From an uncultured Rubrobacteraceae bacterium (GTDB lineage: Bacteria > Actinomycetota > Rubrobacteria > Rubrobacterales > Rubrobacteraceae): a stretch of DNA of 32,027 bases. Numbering within the stretch: position 1 is the stretch's first letter; every line of letters begins with the position of its first letter. The notes under the pieces were generated by a model. It was given only the letters and a program-made list of their open reading frames with translations. It was not told where the DNA came from and did not search any database. Below are positions 23,906 to 32,027 of this stretch, piece after piece. The DNA is taken from contig CADCVH010000066.1 of the NCBI GenBank assembly GCA_902806085.1, forward strand, positions 1-32,027. Reading direction: 5' to 3'. Made by a program: the position numbers and the translations under genes.

Positions 23906-23951
23906 CTCGCAACGCCCCCGTCACGCCCCCGTCACGCCAGGGCGGTACCCT
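23906..23951 (+). promoter_or_regulatory. 11-bp tandem repeat promoter box (aldolase)
   Basis: CCCGTCACGCC occurs at 23917-23927 and 23928-23938, with a weaker third unit (CTCGCAACGCC) at 23906-23916. Seven bases (AGGGCGG) follow, then TACCCT at 23946-23951. The aldolase start is 182 bases on. Spacing resembles sites of OmpR/PhoB-type activators, whose 11-bp repeats abut the -10 box. Confidence 0.65.
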
Positions 23952-24132
23952 TGGCTACGTTGCTCAGGCACGCAGACTCCGGAGGTTTGGCCATCCCGAC
24001 GAGCACGAGATCCGCCCGTTCCCCGTCGGGGCTCCCGGCCGTCCCAAAACTCCCTAGTCGCGAGGCTTCGGGCTTCGGTTCTGGGCCTACGTTTTGCGCA
24101 ACGGACCTGCGGGATGAGGAGAGGAGAGCCGG

Positions 24133-25158
24133 ATGAACCTTCGGATGCTAGAGGAGACCGCAAAGGAGCTCGTCTCGCCGGGGCGGGGACTACTCGCCGC
24201 GGACGAGAGCTTCGGGACCATAGGGAAGCGGTTCGAGGCCGTCGGCATAGAGGCCGGCGAGGAGAATAGGCGGGCCTACAGGGAGATGCTCTTCACGACC
24301 GAGGGCATCGGGGAGTACCTCTCGGGTGTGATCCTCTTCGAGGAGACCCTCGAGCAGAGAGCCTCGGACGGCAGGACGCTGCCGCGGGTGCTCCTCGACC
24401 AGGGCGTCATCCCCGGCATCAAGGTGGACAAGAGCACCGTGCCCATGCCCCTCTCCCCGGACGAAAAGTTCACCCGGGGCCTCGACGGCCTGGACGAGAG
24501 GATGGCCGAGTACAGGGAGACGGGCGCCCGCTTCGCCAAGTGGCGGGCGGTCATCACCATCGGCAACGGGATACCCACGGAGGGCTGCATCGAGGCGAAC
24601 GCCCGCTCGCTAGCACTCTACGCGGCCTTCTGCCAGGAGCACGACCTCGTCCCCATAGTCGAGCCGGAGGTCCTCATAGACGGCGACCACTCCATCGAGG
24701 ACTGCTACGAGACGACCGAGCGGGTGCTGCACGCCACGTTCCAGGCCCTCTACGAGCAGAACGTCGAGTACTCCGGGATGCTCCTCAAGCCGAACATGGT
24801 CATCCCGGGCAAGGAGGCCAAACGGCAGGCGGGCGTGGAAGAGGTGGCCCGGGCCACCGTCGAGTGCCTGCTGAGAACCGTGCCGGCGGCGGTGCCCGGC
24901 ATCGTTTTTCTCTCAGGAGGCCAGGGCGTGACCCAGGCCACGGCCCGTCTAAACGCCATGAACTCCGCGTACGGGGATTCGCCGTGGGAGCTCTCCTTCT
25001 CCTACGCCAGGGCGCTGCAGGAGCCGCCGATGGAGATCTGGAAGGGCCAGACCGGAAACGTCGAAGAGGCGCAGAAGGCTTTCCACCACCGCCTCAAGAT
25101 GAACGGGGCGGCGCGAAGCGGCACCTACTCGGAGGAGATGGAAGGCGAGGCCGCCTAA
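24133..25158 (+). CDS. Class I fructose-bisphosphate aldolase
   Basis: A 341-residue Schiff-base aldolase that splits or forms fructose 1,6-bisphosphate in glycolysis/gluconeogenesis. Landmarks of the animal/plant-type class I family are GRGLLAADES (18-26), VILFEETL, PGIKVDKS, AKWRAVITIG (135-144), VPIVEPEVLIDGDH (173-186) and the Schiff-base Lys219 in GMLLKPNMV. The FLSGGQG phosphate loop and the ALQ-PPMEIWKG C-terminal block follow. ATG 24133 sits behind GGAGAG. It is a single gene with a long leader, preceded by an 11-bp repeat box and followed by a strong hairpin. Phosphoketolase and acetate kinase downstream suggest linked control of sugar-phosphate flow. Confidence 0.95.
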   Translation: MNLRMLEETAKELVSPGRGLLAADESFGTIGKRFEAVGIEAGEENRRAYREMLFTTEGIGEYLSGVILFEETLEQRASDGRTLPRVLLDQGVIPGIKVDKSTVPMPLSPDEKFTRGLDGLDERMAEYRETGARFAKWRAVITIGNGIPTEGCIEANARSLALYAAFCQEHDLVPIVEPEVLIDGDHSIEDCYETTERVLHATFQALYEQNVEYSGMLLKPNMVIPGKEAKRQAGVEEVARATVECLLRTVPAAVPGIVFLSGGQGVTQATARLNAMNSAYGDSPWELSFSYARALQEPPMEIWKGQTGNVEEAQKAFHHRLKMNGAARSGTYSEEMEGEAA

Positions 25159-25172
25159 GGGAACAGCCGCGG

Positions 25173-25204
25173 GGGCAAGCACCGCACCACCGGCGTGCTT
25201 GCCC
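25173..25204 (+). terminator. Hairpin after the aldolase
   Basis: GGGCAAGCAC (25173-25182) pairs perfectly with GTGCTTGCCC (25195-25204) around a 12-base loop, 15 bases after the aldolase stop. No T-run, as is frequent in GC-rich actinobacteria. Confidence 0.65.
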
Positions 25205-25510
25205 TACGAGACCGGGTACAGCGGCCACAAGCAACGGGGTCCCCTACGGTTGCGACGCGGCGAGCCGCTTGACCTCGGTGACCGACCGCGGCGACCGACC
25301 GGGCGGGCGCAGAGACCGCTTACTCCCACGACGCCCTCGAGGGCCGACGAAGGTCGCCCACCCGAACGGCGCTGCCGTCGCCTACCCCTGCCACGACAAC
25401 TCGAACCCGACATCCTCGACCGTCGGCATGACCGCCACCGACTACTCCTACGCCGCCGTCGTGGTCGCGCAGATGACGACCGGGGCGATGCGGACCTTCC
25501 ACGCGAGGTG
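25205..25510 (+). pseudogene. RHS/YD-repeat protein fragment
   Basis: Several YD-repeat blocks can be read with frame changes: NGVPYGCDAASRLTSVTDRG, then TAYSHDALEG in a second frame, then KVAHPNGAAVAYPCHDNSNPTSSTVG and ATDYSYAA. The pattern Y-G/S-x-D-A-x-x-R-L-T, then V-x-x-PNG, is the hallmark of RHS/YD repeats, which form large shell-like toxin-delivery or surface proteins. Only about two or three repeats survive, without start, toxin or export part. No other RHS or secretion gene lies in the window, so this is an isolated scrap. Confidence 0.6.
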
Positions 25511-25919
25511 TTTTGGGCGGAGAGCGCCGCGATGCCGTAGGCAGCGTCGTCGGTCGGTCGGACGCCACGCGGGGCCTGACGGACGCCCAACTCCTGAACC
25601 GTGTTCGGAAGGCTAAAGCGCCAGGCCGGCACGAGCAAAGACAACCACCTACCCCTACGCCGGCGTCTTTGCAGGGACGGCCTCCGGCGCCGCGCGCCGA
25701 TGGTAGGCCACGCCGCGGACGAGCAGCGGTACCCCGGGCGTGGGGAACGCCGGAGAAGAGAAGCCGATGAGGAGGACGGGTCCGGGTGCGCGCGGAATGG
25801 AGGTCGGGCGGGACCCTTCCTGAGGCGGTCTTGTCTCGGACGTGGTTCCGGTCGGTCCACCGGATCGCGAACCTGCTCGCGCCTCGGGTGTCCGGGCATC
25901 GTAGCGTTCGAAGGTCCCG
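25511..25919. other. Stretch without a recognisable gene
   Basis: Between the RHS scrap and the sulfotransferase promoter box I see no protein of known type on either strand and no strong repeat. Confidence 0.4.
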
Positions 25920-25965
25920 CCCGTCACGCCCCCGTCACGCCCCCGTCACGCCAGGACGGTAGCCT
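25920..25965 (+). promoter_or_regulatory. 11-bp tandem repeat promoter box (sulfotransferase)
   Basis: Three perfect copies of CCCGTCACGCC lie end to end at 25920-25930, 25931-25941 and 25942-25952. They are followed by 7 bases (AGGACGG) and TAGCCT at 25960-25965. The sulfotransferase ATG is 72 bases further. Best example of the motif in the window. Confidence 0.7.
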
Positions 25966-26037
25966 GGGCCGGTCGTAACCTCCCAGCCGAAGCCGGACGA
26001 TCCGGTGGCATCCGGCGCGACAGAGAAAGGAGGGGCC

Positions 26038-26943
26038 ATGACCGGAAAGATCTCCTGGCCGGAAAAGACCCGCGAGATGCACAACCACCACTTCGACTCG
26101 ACCATCTGGAACGAGCTCGGGTTCCGCGACGACGACGTAGTCATCGCGACCTACGCCAAGTCCGGCACGACCTGGGTGCAGCAGATCACGGCCCAGATGC
26201 TCTTCGGCCCCGACCCCGACTTCGAGGTGGCCGGGATCTCCCCCTGGCTCGACCTGCGCGTCCCCCCGAAGGAGGTGAAGCTGCCGGAGGTCGAGGCGCA
26301 GACGCACCGGCGGGTCCTCAAGACGCACCTCCCCCTGGACGCCCTCGTCTTCTCCCCGAGGGCGAGGTACGTCTACGTCGGGCGCGACGGGCGCGACGTC
26401 TTGTGGAGCCTCTACAACCACCACGCCAAGGCCAACCAATTCTGGTACGAGGCGGTAAACGACACCCCCGGGCGCGTCGGGCCGCCCATCGAGCCGCCCA
26501 CGGGCGACGTCCACAGGTACTTTCGCGAGTGGCTGGAGGGGGACGGCTACCCTTTCTGGCCGTTCTGGGAGAACGTGCGTAGCTGGTGGGGGTTCCGCGG
26601 GCTGCCGAACGTCATGTTTTTGCACTTCGACGACCTCAAGCGCGACATGCAGGGGGAGATGCGCCGCGTCGCTTCGTTCCTCGACATACCCATCGACGGG
26701 ACACGGTGGGAGGAGACGGTCGAGTACTCCTCCTTCGACTGGATGAAGCGGCACGCCGAAAAGAGCGCCCCCCTCGGGGGCATCGCCTGGGAGGGGGGCG
26801 CCCGGACCTTCATCAATCAAGGTACGAACGGCCGCTGGAAGGAGGTGCTCACGCCGGAGGACGTCGCCGGGTACGAGGCGCGGGCCGTACAAGAGCTAGG
26901 GCCCGAATGCGCGCGGTGGTTGGCGACCGGAGGGGAAGTCTAG
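26038..26943 (+). CDS. PAPS-dependent sulfotransferase
   Basis: A 301-residue sulfotransferase (Sulfotransfer_1 fold) that would transfer sulfate from PAPS to a hydroxyl or amine acceptor. The 5'-phosphosulfate loop YAKSGTTWVQQ (39-49), LKTHLPLD (94-101) with the catalytic-base region, the 3'-phosphate motif YVGRDGRDVLWSLYNHH (113-129) and the C-terminal NQGTNGRWKEVLT (the G-x-x-G-x-x-K loop) are all present. ATG 26038 has AAAGGAGGGG. Acceptors in this family range from steroids to glycolipids and cannot be read here. The following gene is an O-methyltransferase 171 bases on, hinting at small-molecule tailoring. It has the best copy of the 11-bp repeat box. Confidence 0.92.
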   Translation: MTGKISWPEKTREMHNHHFDSTIWNELGFRDDDVVIATYAKSGTTWVQQITAQMLFGPDPDFEVAGISPWLDLRVPPKEVKLPEVEAQTHRRVLKTHLPLDALVFSPRARYVYVGRDGRDVLWSLYNHHAKANQFWYEAVNDTPGRVGPPIEPPTGDVHRYFREWLEGDGYPFWPFWENVRSWWGFRGLPNVMFLHFDDLKRDMQGEMRRVASFLDIPIDGTRWEETVEYSSFDWMKRHAEKSAPLGGIAWEGGARTFINQGTNGRWKEVLTPEDVAGYEARAVQELGPECARWLATGGEV

Positions 26944-27114
26944 GGCTTCCGGCGCCAGTCCATGACCCTTCGGTCATCCGTCGCGCCGGGGCGTTGCCCT
27001 TCGTGGCCTTTGGGCAAGCCGGTTCGCGCCAGGCCGCGATGCGCCGGTTTCGGAAGGTTGACCGCCGAAGACCACGCCCCCTCGTCCCCGACTTCGCCGC
27101 GCTAGGAGGCCGAC

Positions 27115-28146
27115 ATGAGCGACGAACCGCAGCATTCCGTCGAAGCACCGCCGCACGTCCGGCTGGTCCAGATGGCGAGCGCGTACTGGGTGTCAAAAGT
27201 GGTGTACGCCGCGGCCAAGCTGGGGTTGGCCGATCACCTGGCCGCCGGTCCCAGGGACGCGGCCGAGCTGGCGACCCTCACCCGCGCCTACGCGCCCTCG
27301 CTCCACCGCCTGATGCGGACCCTGGCCGGCGTGGGGCTCCTGAGCAAAGATGGGCAGGAACGGTTCGCCTTGACACCTTTAGGGGCGGCGCTTCGGACGG
27401 GCGCGCCCGGCTCGGCGCGCGCCAGCGTGCTCACCCTGAGCGGCCCGTGGTTCGTGGAGTCTTTCGAGCAGATACTGCACTCGGTCCAAACGGGTAAGCC
27501 CGGGTTCGAGGAGGCCAGGGGCATGCCGATCTTCGACTACCTGACCCGGCACCCCGCGGAGGCGGCCTCGTTTGTCGAAACCATGGTCGGCTTTCACGGC
27601 CAGGAGCCGCCCGCCGTCGCGGCTGCCTACGATTTCTCCGCCGTGGGGACCCTGGTGGACGTCGGGGGCTCGGGCGGCAGCATGTTGGCGGCCGTTCTGC
27701 CCCGCTATCCCGAACTCCGCGGCGTCCTGTTCGACCAGCCGCACGTCGTGGCGGGCGCGTCCGCGTTCCTCCAGGCACGGGGCATCGCGGACCGCGTGGT
27801 CACCCGGGGCGGCGATTTTTTCGAGGCGGTTCCCGCCGGGGGCGACGCCTACCTGCTGTCCCACGTCATCCACGACTGGAGCGAGCAGCAGGCGCTCACC
27901 ATCCTGCGCAACGTCCGCCGGGCCATCACGCCCCGGGGCCGGCTGTTGATCGTCGAGATGGTCCTGCCCGACGACGATGCGCCGCATCCGGGCAAGATGC
28001 TCGACATGGTGATGCTGACCGTGAGCGGAGGCCAGGAGCGGACGGCGGCCGAGCACTCGGCCTTGCTCGACCGGGCCGGGTTTCGCCTCGTGCGCGTGGT
28101 ACCCACCCGTTCGGACGCCAGCGTGGTCGAGGCCGCGCCCGCGTGA
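27115..28146 (+). CDS. O-methyltransferase (class with dimerisation domain)
   Basis: A 343-residue SAM-dependent methyltransferase of the plant-COMT/hydroxyneurosporene type. The N-terminal helical dimerisation domain reads QMASAYWVSKVVYAAAKLGLADHL (19-42), then LHRLMRTLAGVGLL. The SAM motif VDVGGSGGSMLAAVLPRYP (181-199), the FDQPHVV acid loop (206-212), GDFFEAVPAGGDAYLLSHVIHDWSEQQ with catalytic His253, and LLIVEMVLPDD follow. ATG 27115 has AGGAGG. Family members methylate hydroxyls on aromatic or polyketide-like compounds. Its stop overlaps the next small gene (GTGATGG), linking it to acetate kinase in an odd operon. A secondary-metabolite or carotenoid role is inference. Confidence 0.92.
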   Translation: MSDEPQHSVEAPPHVRLVQMASAYWVSKVVYAAAKLGLADHLAAGPRDAAELATLTRAYAPSLHRLMRTLAGVGLLSKDGQERFALTPLGAALRTGAPGSARASVLTLSGPWFVESFEQILHSVQTGKPGFEEARGMPIFDYLTRHPAEAASFVETMVGFHGQEPPAVAAAYDFSAVGTLVDVGGSGGSMLAAVLPRYPELRGVLFDQPHVVAGASAFLQARGIADRVVTRGGDFFEAVPAGGDAYLLSHVIHDWSEQQALTILRNVRRAITPRGRLLIVEMVLPDDDAPHPGKMLDMVMLTVSGGQERTAAEHSALLDRAGFRLVRVVPTRSDASVVEAAPA

Positions 28147-28352
28147 TGGCCGGGAGTCGATCAGCCCGCCGCCGAAGCCGCGACGCCGGGCGCCTCGATC
28201 GCCAGATAGAAAGCTGGTGGCGCGACCGGGGCGACGTTTCGATCAAGCCCGAAGTCGTCGAGAAATTGGTCGACGCGGAACTCGGATCGTTTAACCTGTC
28301 CCGTCTGCCCGAGCAACGCGATGAGGTGGGAAACCGAGGAGAGGCGCGATGA
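28143..28352 (+). CDS. Small hypothetical protein between methyltransferase and acetate kinase
   Basis: A 69-codon frame whose start (GTG 28143 or ATG 28146) overlaps the methyltransferase stop and whose TGA overlaps the acetate-kinase ATG (ATGA). The C-terminal half, DRQIESWWRDRGDVSIKPEVVEKLVDAELGSFNLSRLP, looks coded: acidic and amphipathic, with a helix-like repeat of VV-KLVDAEL. The N-terminus is Arg/Ser rich and less convincing. No family is recognised. Four-base overlaps on both sides favour a real translated gene or a coupling leader for acetate kinase. Confidence 0.5.
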   Translation: MMAGSRSARRRSRDAGRLDRQIESWWRDRGDVSIKPEVVEKLVDAELGSFNLSRLPEQRDEVGNRGEAR

Positions 28353-29614
28353 ATAGGCAAGGGACGGTTCCGAGAGACGAGCGGCTTGGATCCACTTCGG
28401 GGAGGGTGGGAAGCGTTGTGGGCGCCCGGCGTCTTCTCACGATCAACACAGGGTCGTCCAGCCTCAAGGCCGCCCTGTACCGCCTGCGGGAGGGCGCGAC
28501 GGAGGCCCCAGAGCTCCGGGCGGAGGCGAACAGGATCGGGGGCCGGGGCGGCCTGCGCCTTACGGACGCCCGCGGCGAGACCCTCGACGAGCGCCGGGAC
28601 GACCTGCCGGACCACGCCGCCGCGCTCGACGCCCTGCTGGGTCGGCTGCGAGACCGTGGGCTCGACCGGGACGACGTGTTGGCGGCGGTCGGGCACCGGA
28701 TCGTCCACGGCGGGGACCGCCACCGCGAGCCGCAAATGCTCGCCCCCGGGGTCGTCGCAGATCTCCGGTCGCTGGTGCCGCTCGACCCCAACCACCTCCC
28801 CCAGGCGATCGCGGCGATCGAGGCCGTGGCCCGCGCCTACCCGGCGGTCCCGCAGGTGGTTTGCTTCGACACCGCGTTCCACGGCCGGATGCCCCGCGTC
28901 GCGCGGCTCTACGCGCTGCCGCGAGATCTCGCGGAGGAAGGCGTCGTCCGCTACGGTTTCCACGGCCTCTCCTACGAGTACGTGATGGATGAGCTGCGCA
29001 AGGTAGACCGCGAGGCGTACGACGGGCGCGTCGTCGTCGCCCACCTGGGCAACGGCGCGAGCATGGCCGCCGTGAAGGAGGGCGTCGGCGTGGACACGAC
29101 CATGGGGTTCACCCCGACCGGCGGGCTCCTGATGGGGACGCGCAGCGGCGACCTCGACCCGGGCGTGGTTCTCTTCTTGCTGGAGCAGCGGGGCCTGACC
29201 CCGCCCGAGGTGGCCGATCTCGTCAACAAGCGCGCCGGCCTCCTCGGGGTCTCGGGGACGACCTCTGACATGCGCGAGCTGCTGGACCGCGAGGCGAACG
29301 ACCCGCGCGCGGCCGAGGCGGTCGAGCTCTTCTGCTACCAGGCGAAGAAGTTCCTGGGCGCCCTTGCCGCCGCCCTCGGCGGGCTCGACGCCCTCGTCTT
29401 TACGGGAGGCATCGGCGAGCACTCGGCGACCGTGCGAGGGCGCATCTGCGAGGGCCTCGGGTTCCTCGGCGTCAGGCTCGACCCCGAGGCCAACGCGTCC
29501 CACGCGCCGGTCATCTCCGGCGACGATGCCGCGGTGTCCGTCCGCGTCGTGCCCACCGACGAAGACCTGATGGTCGCCCGGCATACAAGAAGGCTAATCG
29601 AGCAGGAACGTTGA
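28349..29614 (+). CDS. ackA: Acetate kinase
   Basis: A 421-residue ASKHA-fold kinase that makes ATP and acetate from acetyl-phosphate. Sequence marks are [16 protein letters not shown] (29-44), [21 protein letters not shown], the [10 protein letters not shown] signature, [27 protein letters not shown] and [17 protein letters not shown]. The family normally begins just before the NTGSSSLK block; here ATG 28349 (good GGAGAG site, stop overlap with the small gene) adds about 27 residues. GTG 28418 is an alternative start giving the usual length. The phosphoketolase gene begins 17 bases downstream, so the two enzymes are made together. Confidence 0.95.
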   Translation: MNRQGTVPRDERLGSTSGRVGSVVGARRLLTINTGSSSLKAALYRLREGATEAPELRAEANRIGGRGGLRLTDARGETLDERRDDLPDHAAALDALLGRLRDRGLDRDDVLAAVGHRIVHGGDRHREPQMLAPGVVADLRSLVPLDPNHLPQAIAAIEAVARAYPAVPQVVCFDTAFHGRMPRVARLYALPRDLAEEGVVRYGFHGLSYEYVMDELRKVDREAYDGRVVVAHLGNGASMAAVKEGVGVDTTMGFTPTGGLLMGTRSGDLDPGVVLFLLEQRGLTPPEVADLVNKRAGLLGVSGTTSDMRELLDREANDPRAAEAVELFCYQAKKFLGALAAALGGLDALVFTGGIGEHSATVRGRICEGLGFLGVRLDPEANASHAPVISGDDAAVSVRVVPTDEDLMVARHTRRLIEQER

Positions 29615-29631
29615 GCAGAGAGGAGCAGAGC

Positions 29632-32027
29632 ATGTACCATTTCGACCCGACCATCTCCAGCGCCGTCGAGGGATCTCCGCCGCCGAGAACGCCGGCCGAG
29701 GGCCCGCTCTCGGCGGAGCAACTCGCCGGGATACACCGCTACTGGCAGGCCGCCAACTACCTCACCGTGGGCCAGATCTACTTGCAGGACAACGCGCTCT
29801 TGCGCGAGCCACTGGATCCTTCGCACATAAAGCCGCGCCTGCTCGGGCACTGGGGCACCTCGCCGGGCCTGAGCTTCGTCTACGCCCACCTCAACCGCCT
29901 GATCCGGCAGCACGACCTCGACGCCATGTTCCTGGCCGGTCCGGGTCACGGCGGGCCGGCCGTCCTGGCGCACGTGTACCTCGAAGGCGCCTACTCCGAG
30001 GTCTACCCTGAGGTCTCGCAAGACGCCGCGGGGATGCGGCGGCTCTTCAGGCAGTTCTCGACGCCGGGCGGCATCCCGAGCCACGTGAGCGTGCCGACGC
30101 CGGGCTCGATCCACGAGGGTGGCGAGCTCGGCTACGTCCTCTCCCACGCCTTCGGCGCCGCCTTCGACAACCCCGACCTCCTCGTCGCCGCGGTGGTCGG
30201 AGACGGCGAGGCCGAGACGGGACCGCTGGAGGGCTCCTGGAAGTCCATCAGCTTCCTCAATCCGGCGCGCGACGGCGCCGTCCTGCCCATCCTGCACCTC
30301 AACGGTTACAAGATCGCCAACCCCACCGTCTTGGGACGCTCCTCCGACGACGAGGTCCGCAAGCTGCTCGAAGGGCACGGCTACGAGGTCCACTTCGTCG
30401 CGGGGGACGACCCGCCCGCGGTACACCAGGCCCTCGCCGCGACGCTGGACGCCTGCCACGAGAGCATCCGGACCATCCAGCACGAGGCGCGCGAAGGGAA
30501 CCCCGCCGCCTCGGGCCGGCCGCGCTGGCCCGTGATCGTGCTGCGCACCCCCAAGGGGTGGACCGGCCCCGCCGAGGTGGGCGGCCTGCCGGTCGAGGGC
30601 ACGTTCCGTTCCCACCAGGTGCCGCTGTCGAACGTCCGGTCCGACCCGGAGCAGCTCGCGATGCTGGAGGAGTGGATGCGCTCCTACGGGCCGGACGAGC
30701 TCTTCGACGAGGGGGGGCGCCTGATCCCCGAGATCGCAGCCCTCGCCCCCGAGGGGGACCGGCGCATGGGCGCGAGCCCGCACGCCAACGGCGGCAGGGT
30801 CCTCGAGGACCTCGACCTGCCCGACTTCCGCGACTACGCGCTCCCGGTCGAGAAGCCCGCCACCGAGCGCCACGAGTCGACCCGCAAGCTGGGCGAGCTT
30901 CTGCGCGACACCTTCTCCCGGAACGCCCGGCAGCGGAACTTCCGGCTCTTCTGCCCGGACGAGGTCAACTCCAACCGCCTGGGCGCCGTCTTCGAGGTCG
31001 AGGACCGCTGTTTCGTCGGCCCGACGATACCGGGCGACGACCACGTCTCCCACGACGGCCGGGTCTTTGAGGTCCTCTCCGAACACCTGTGCGAGGGCTG
31101 GCTCGAGGGCTACCTCCTGACCGGGCGCCACGGGCTCTACGCGACCTACGAGGCCTTCGCCATGGTCTCGGCCTCCATGACCGCCCAGCACACCAAGTGG
31201 CTCGAGGAGGCGATCAACCTCCCCTGGCGCGAGCCCGTGGCGTCCCTGAACGTCCTTCTGTCCTCGACCGCCTGGCGCAACGACCACAACGGCTTCTCCC
31301 ACCAGGGGCCCGGGCTCATCGACGTCATGCTCTCCAAGAGGGGCACCGTCGCGCGCATCTACCTGCCGCCCGACGCCAACACCCTGCTCTCGGTGGCCGA
31401 CCACTGCCTGCGCAGCCGCAACTACGTGAACCTGATCGTCATAGACAAGCAACCCCAACCCCAGTGGCTGGACATGGAGTCGGCGATAGAGCACGCCGCG
31501 CGCGGCGCCTCCGCGTGGGAGTGGGCCTCCAACGTGCCCGAAGGGGAAGAGCCCGACGTCGTGCTCGGTTGCGCCGGCGACGTGCCCACTCTAGAGACCG
31601 TGGCCGCGGCCCAGTGGCTGCGGGAGCACGCGCCCGGTCTCAAGGTGCGCGTCGTGAACGTCGTGGACCTCATGACGCTCTTCCCGCGCGAGTTCCACCC
31701 GCACGGCATGGACGAGAGCCGCTTCGTCGAGCTCTTCACCGCCGGCAAGCCCGTGGTGTTCGCCTTCCACGGCTACCAGAGGGCGCTGCACGAGATCGTG
31801 CACGGCCACGTGCGCCCGGACCGCTTCCACGTTCGCGGCTTCAACGAGCAGGGCACGACGACGACGCCGTTCGACATGGTCGTCCTGAACGGCATGAGCC
31901 GCTACCACCTGGCCGCGGAGGCCCTGAGGCGCTCCGCGGGCCGGGAGAACAGCACCCCGACCCTGATCTCGAAGTGCGAATCGCTCATCGCCCAGGCCAC
32001 GGCCTACTCCAGGGAGCACTTCGAGGA
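29632..32027 (+). CDS. xfp: Phosphoketolase (Xfp type), cut by window end
   Basis: A thiamine-diphosphate enzyme that splits xylulose 5-phosphate and/or fructose 6-phosphate with phosphate into acetyl-phosphate and a shorter sugar phosphate. ATG 29632 follows AGAGGAGCAGAGC. The frame is open for 798 codons to the edge, and the family is about 800 residues, so little is missing. Marks are [16 protein letters not shown] (73-88), [10 protein letters not shown] (101-110), [63 protein letters not shown] (143-204, TPP-binding GDGEAETG at 190-197) and [29 protein letters not shown] and [12 protein letters not shown] lie in the later half. It is directly coupled in position with ackA. Confidence 0.95.
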   Translation, partial: MYHFDPTISSAVEGSPPPRTPAEGPLSAEQLAGIHRYWQAANYLTVGQIYLQDNALLREPLDPSHIKPRLLGHWGTSPGLSFVYAHLNRLIRQHDLDAMFLAGPGHGGPAVLAHVYLEGAYSEVYPEVSQDAAGMRRLFRQFSTPGGIPSHVSVPTPGSIHEGGELGYVLSHAFGAAFDNPDLLVAAVVGDGEAETGPLEGSWKSISFLNPARDGAVLPILHLNGYKIANPTVLGRSSDDEVRKLLEGHGYEVHFVAGDDPPAVHQALAATLDACHESIRTIQHEAREGNPAASGRPRWPVIVLRTPKGWTGPAEVGGLPVEGTFRSHQVPLSNVRSDPEQLAMLEEWMRSYGPDELFDEGGRLIPEIAALAPEGDRRMGASPHANGGRVLEDLDLPDFRDYALPVEKPATERHESTRKLGELLRDTFSRNARQRNFRLFCPDEVNSNRLGAVFEVEDRCFVGPTIPGDDHVSHDGRVFEVLSEHLCEGWLEGYLLTGRHGLYATYEAFAMVSASMTAQHTKWLEEAINLPWREPVASLNVLLSSTAWRNDHNGFSHQGPGLIDVMLSKRGTVARIYLPPDANTLLSVADHCLRSRNYVNLIVIDKQPQPQWLDMESAIEHAARGASAWEWASNVPEGEEPDVVLGCAGDVPTLETVAAAQWLREHAPGLKVRVVNVVDLMTLFPREFHPHGMDESRFVELFTAGKPVVFAFHGYQRALHEIVHGHVRPDRFHVRGFNEQGTTTTPFDMVVLNGMSRYHLAAEALRRSAGRENSTPTLISKCESLIAQATAYSREHFE

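Larger units (their letters stand above)
23311..24132. other. Long stretch without a clear gene
   Basis: No gene with family resemblance was found in these 820 bases. It holds a degenerate minus-strand repeat box at 23614-23635 and the aldolase box at 23906-23951. A 34-codon frame at 23640 (MMNERLSLLREADTSIAALL) and a minus-strand frame with RTRRRFLMGLG are too short or unsupported to call. Confidence 0.45.

Noticed and set aside
27926-29584. Long minus-strand frame opposite the methyltransferase and acetate kinase
   Set aside because: Shadow of the two recognised enzymes; no ribosome site or domain.
29335-31494. Very long open frame antisense to phosphoketolase
   Set aside because: It reads as low-complexity Val/Gly/Arg/Asp text, a GC-rich shadow of the well-supported plus-strand enzyme.
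1-32027. CRISPR array, tRNA or rRNA genes
   Set aside because: No regularly spaced repeats, cloverleaf arms with a CCA-type end, or ribosomal RNA text were seen by eye.

Overview
This is a GC-rich stretch of chromosome with actinobacterial-style genes: GTG starts are common, GGAGG-type ribosome sites are strong, and regulators of the TetR, HxlR, GntR and ArsR families are scattered through it. The gene mix (class I fructose-bisphosphate aldolase, phosphoketolase plus acetate kinase, many amidohydrolases, many transposon relics) fits a Rubrobacter-like organism. That assignment is an inference from gene content, not from a marker gene. No rRNA, tRNA or CRISPR array was seen.

Layout. Positions 1-2507 hold a partial, frameshifted unknown gene, a mandelonitrile-lyase-type cupin, an aldo/keto reductase and a divergent TetR regulator with twin operators. 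Positions 2519-4192 are transposon debris: a Tn3 transposase N-terminus and two relics of one integrase-type transposase. Positions 4247-5579 carry a divergent HxlR regulator and enoyl-CoA hydratase pair. Positions 5920-6605 hold two tail-to-tail IS5-type relics with a 79-bp identical inverted repeat. A DJ-1/PfpI protein follows at 6723-7436.

Positions 7862-17561 form the most coherent block, which looks like an uncharacterised catabolic cluster for a nitrogen-containing compound. The minus strand runs from a GntR regulator through an ArgE/DapE-like M20 hydrolase, an NCS1 permease, a glutamine-synthetase-like ligase, a FluG-type amidohydrolase and an M20 amidohydrolase to a truncated Cys/Met-metabolism PLP enzyme. 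The plus strand carries two overlapping amidohydrolases. A 17-bp perfect inverted repeat sits between the GntR gene and the plus-strand pair, and its half-site recurs upstream of the permease, so one regulator probably controls the block.

Positions 17742-18221 are a broken ArdC/ImmA-like gene. Then come an NmrA-type reductase, a secreted cyclase-family lipoprotein, another transposase relic, and an ArsR-SRPBCC-DoxX-DUF1579-like operon whose start codons lie inside a 16-bp palindrome. Positions 24133-32027 hold the class I aldolase, an RHS/YD-repeat relic, a sulfotransferase, an O-methyltransferase, a small coupled ORF, acetate kinase and phosphoketolase (cut by the window end). Phosphoketolase with acetate kinase forms a sugar-phosphate to acetyl-phosphate to acetate plus ATP branch.

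The most unusual regulatory signal is an 11-bp tandem repeat (CCCGTCACGCC-like, two or three units). It stands exactly 7 bp before a TAGCCT/TACCCT/TAGCGT hexamer, upstream of three unlinked genes: aldolase, sulfotransferase and cyclase lipoprotein.
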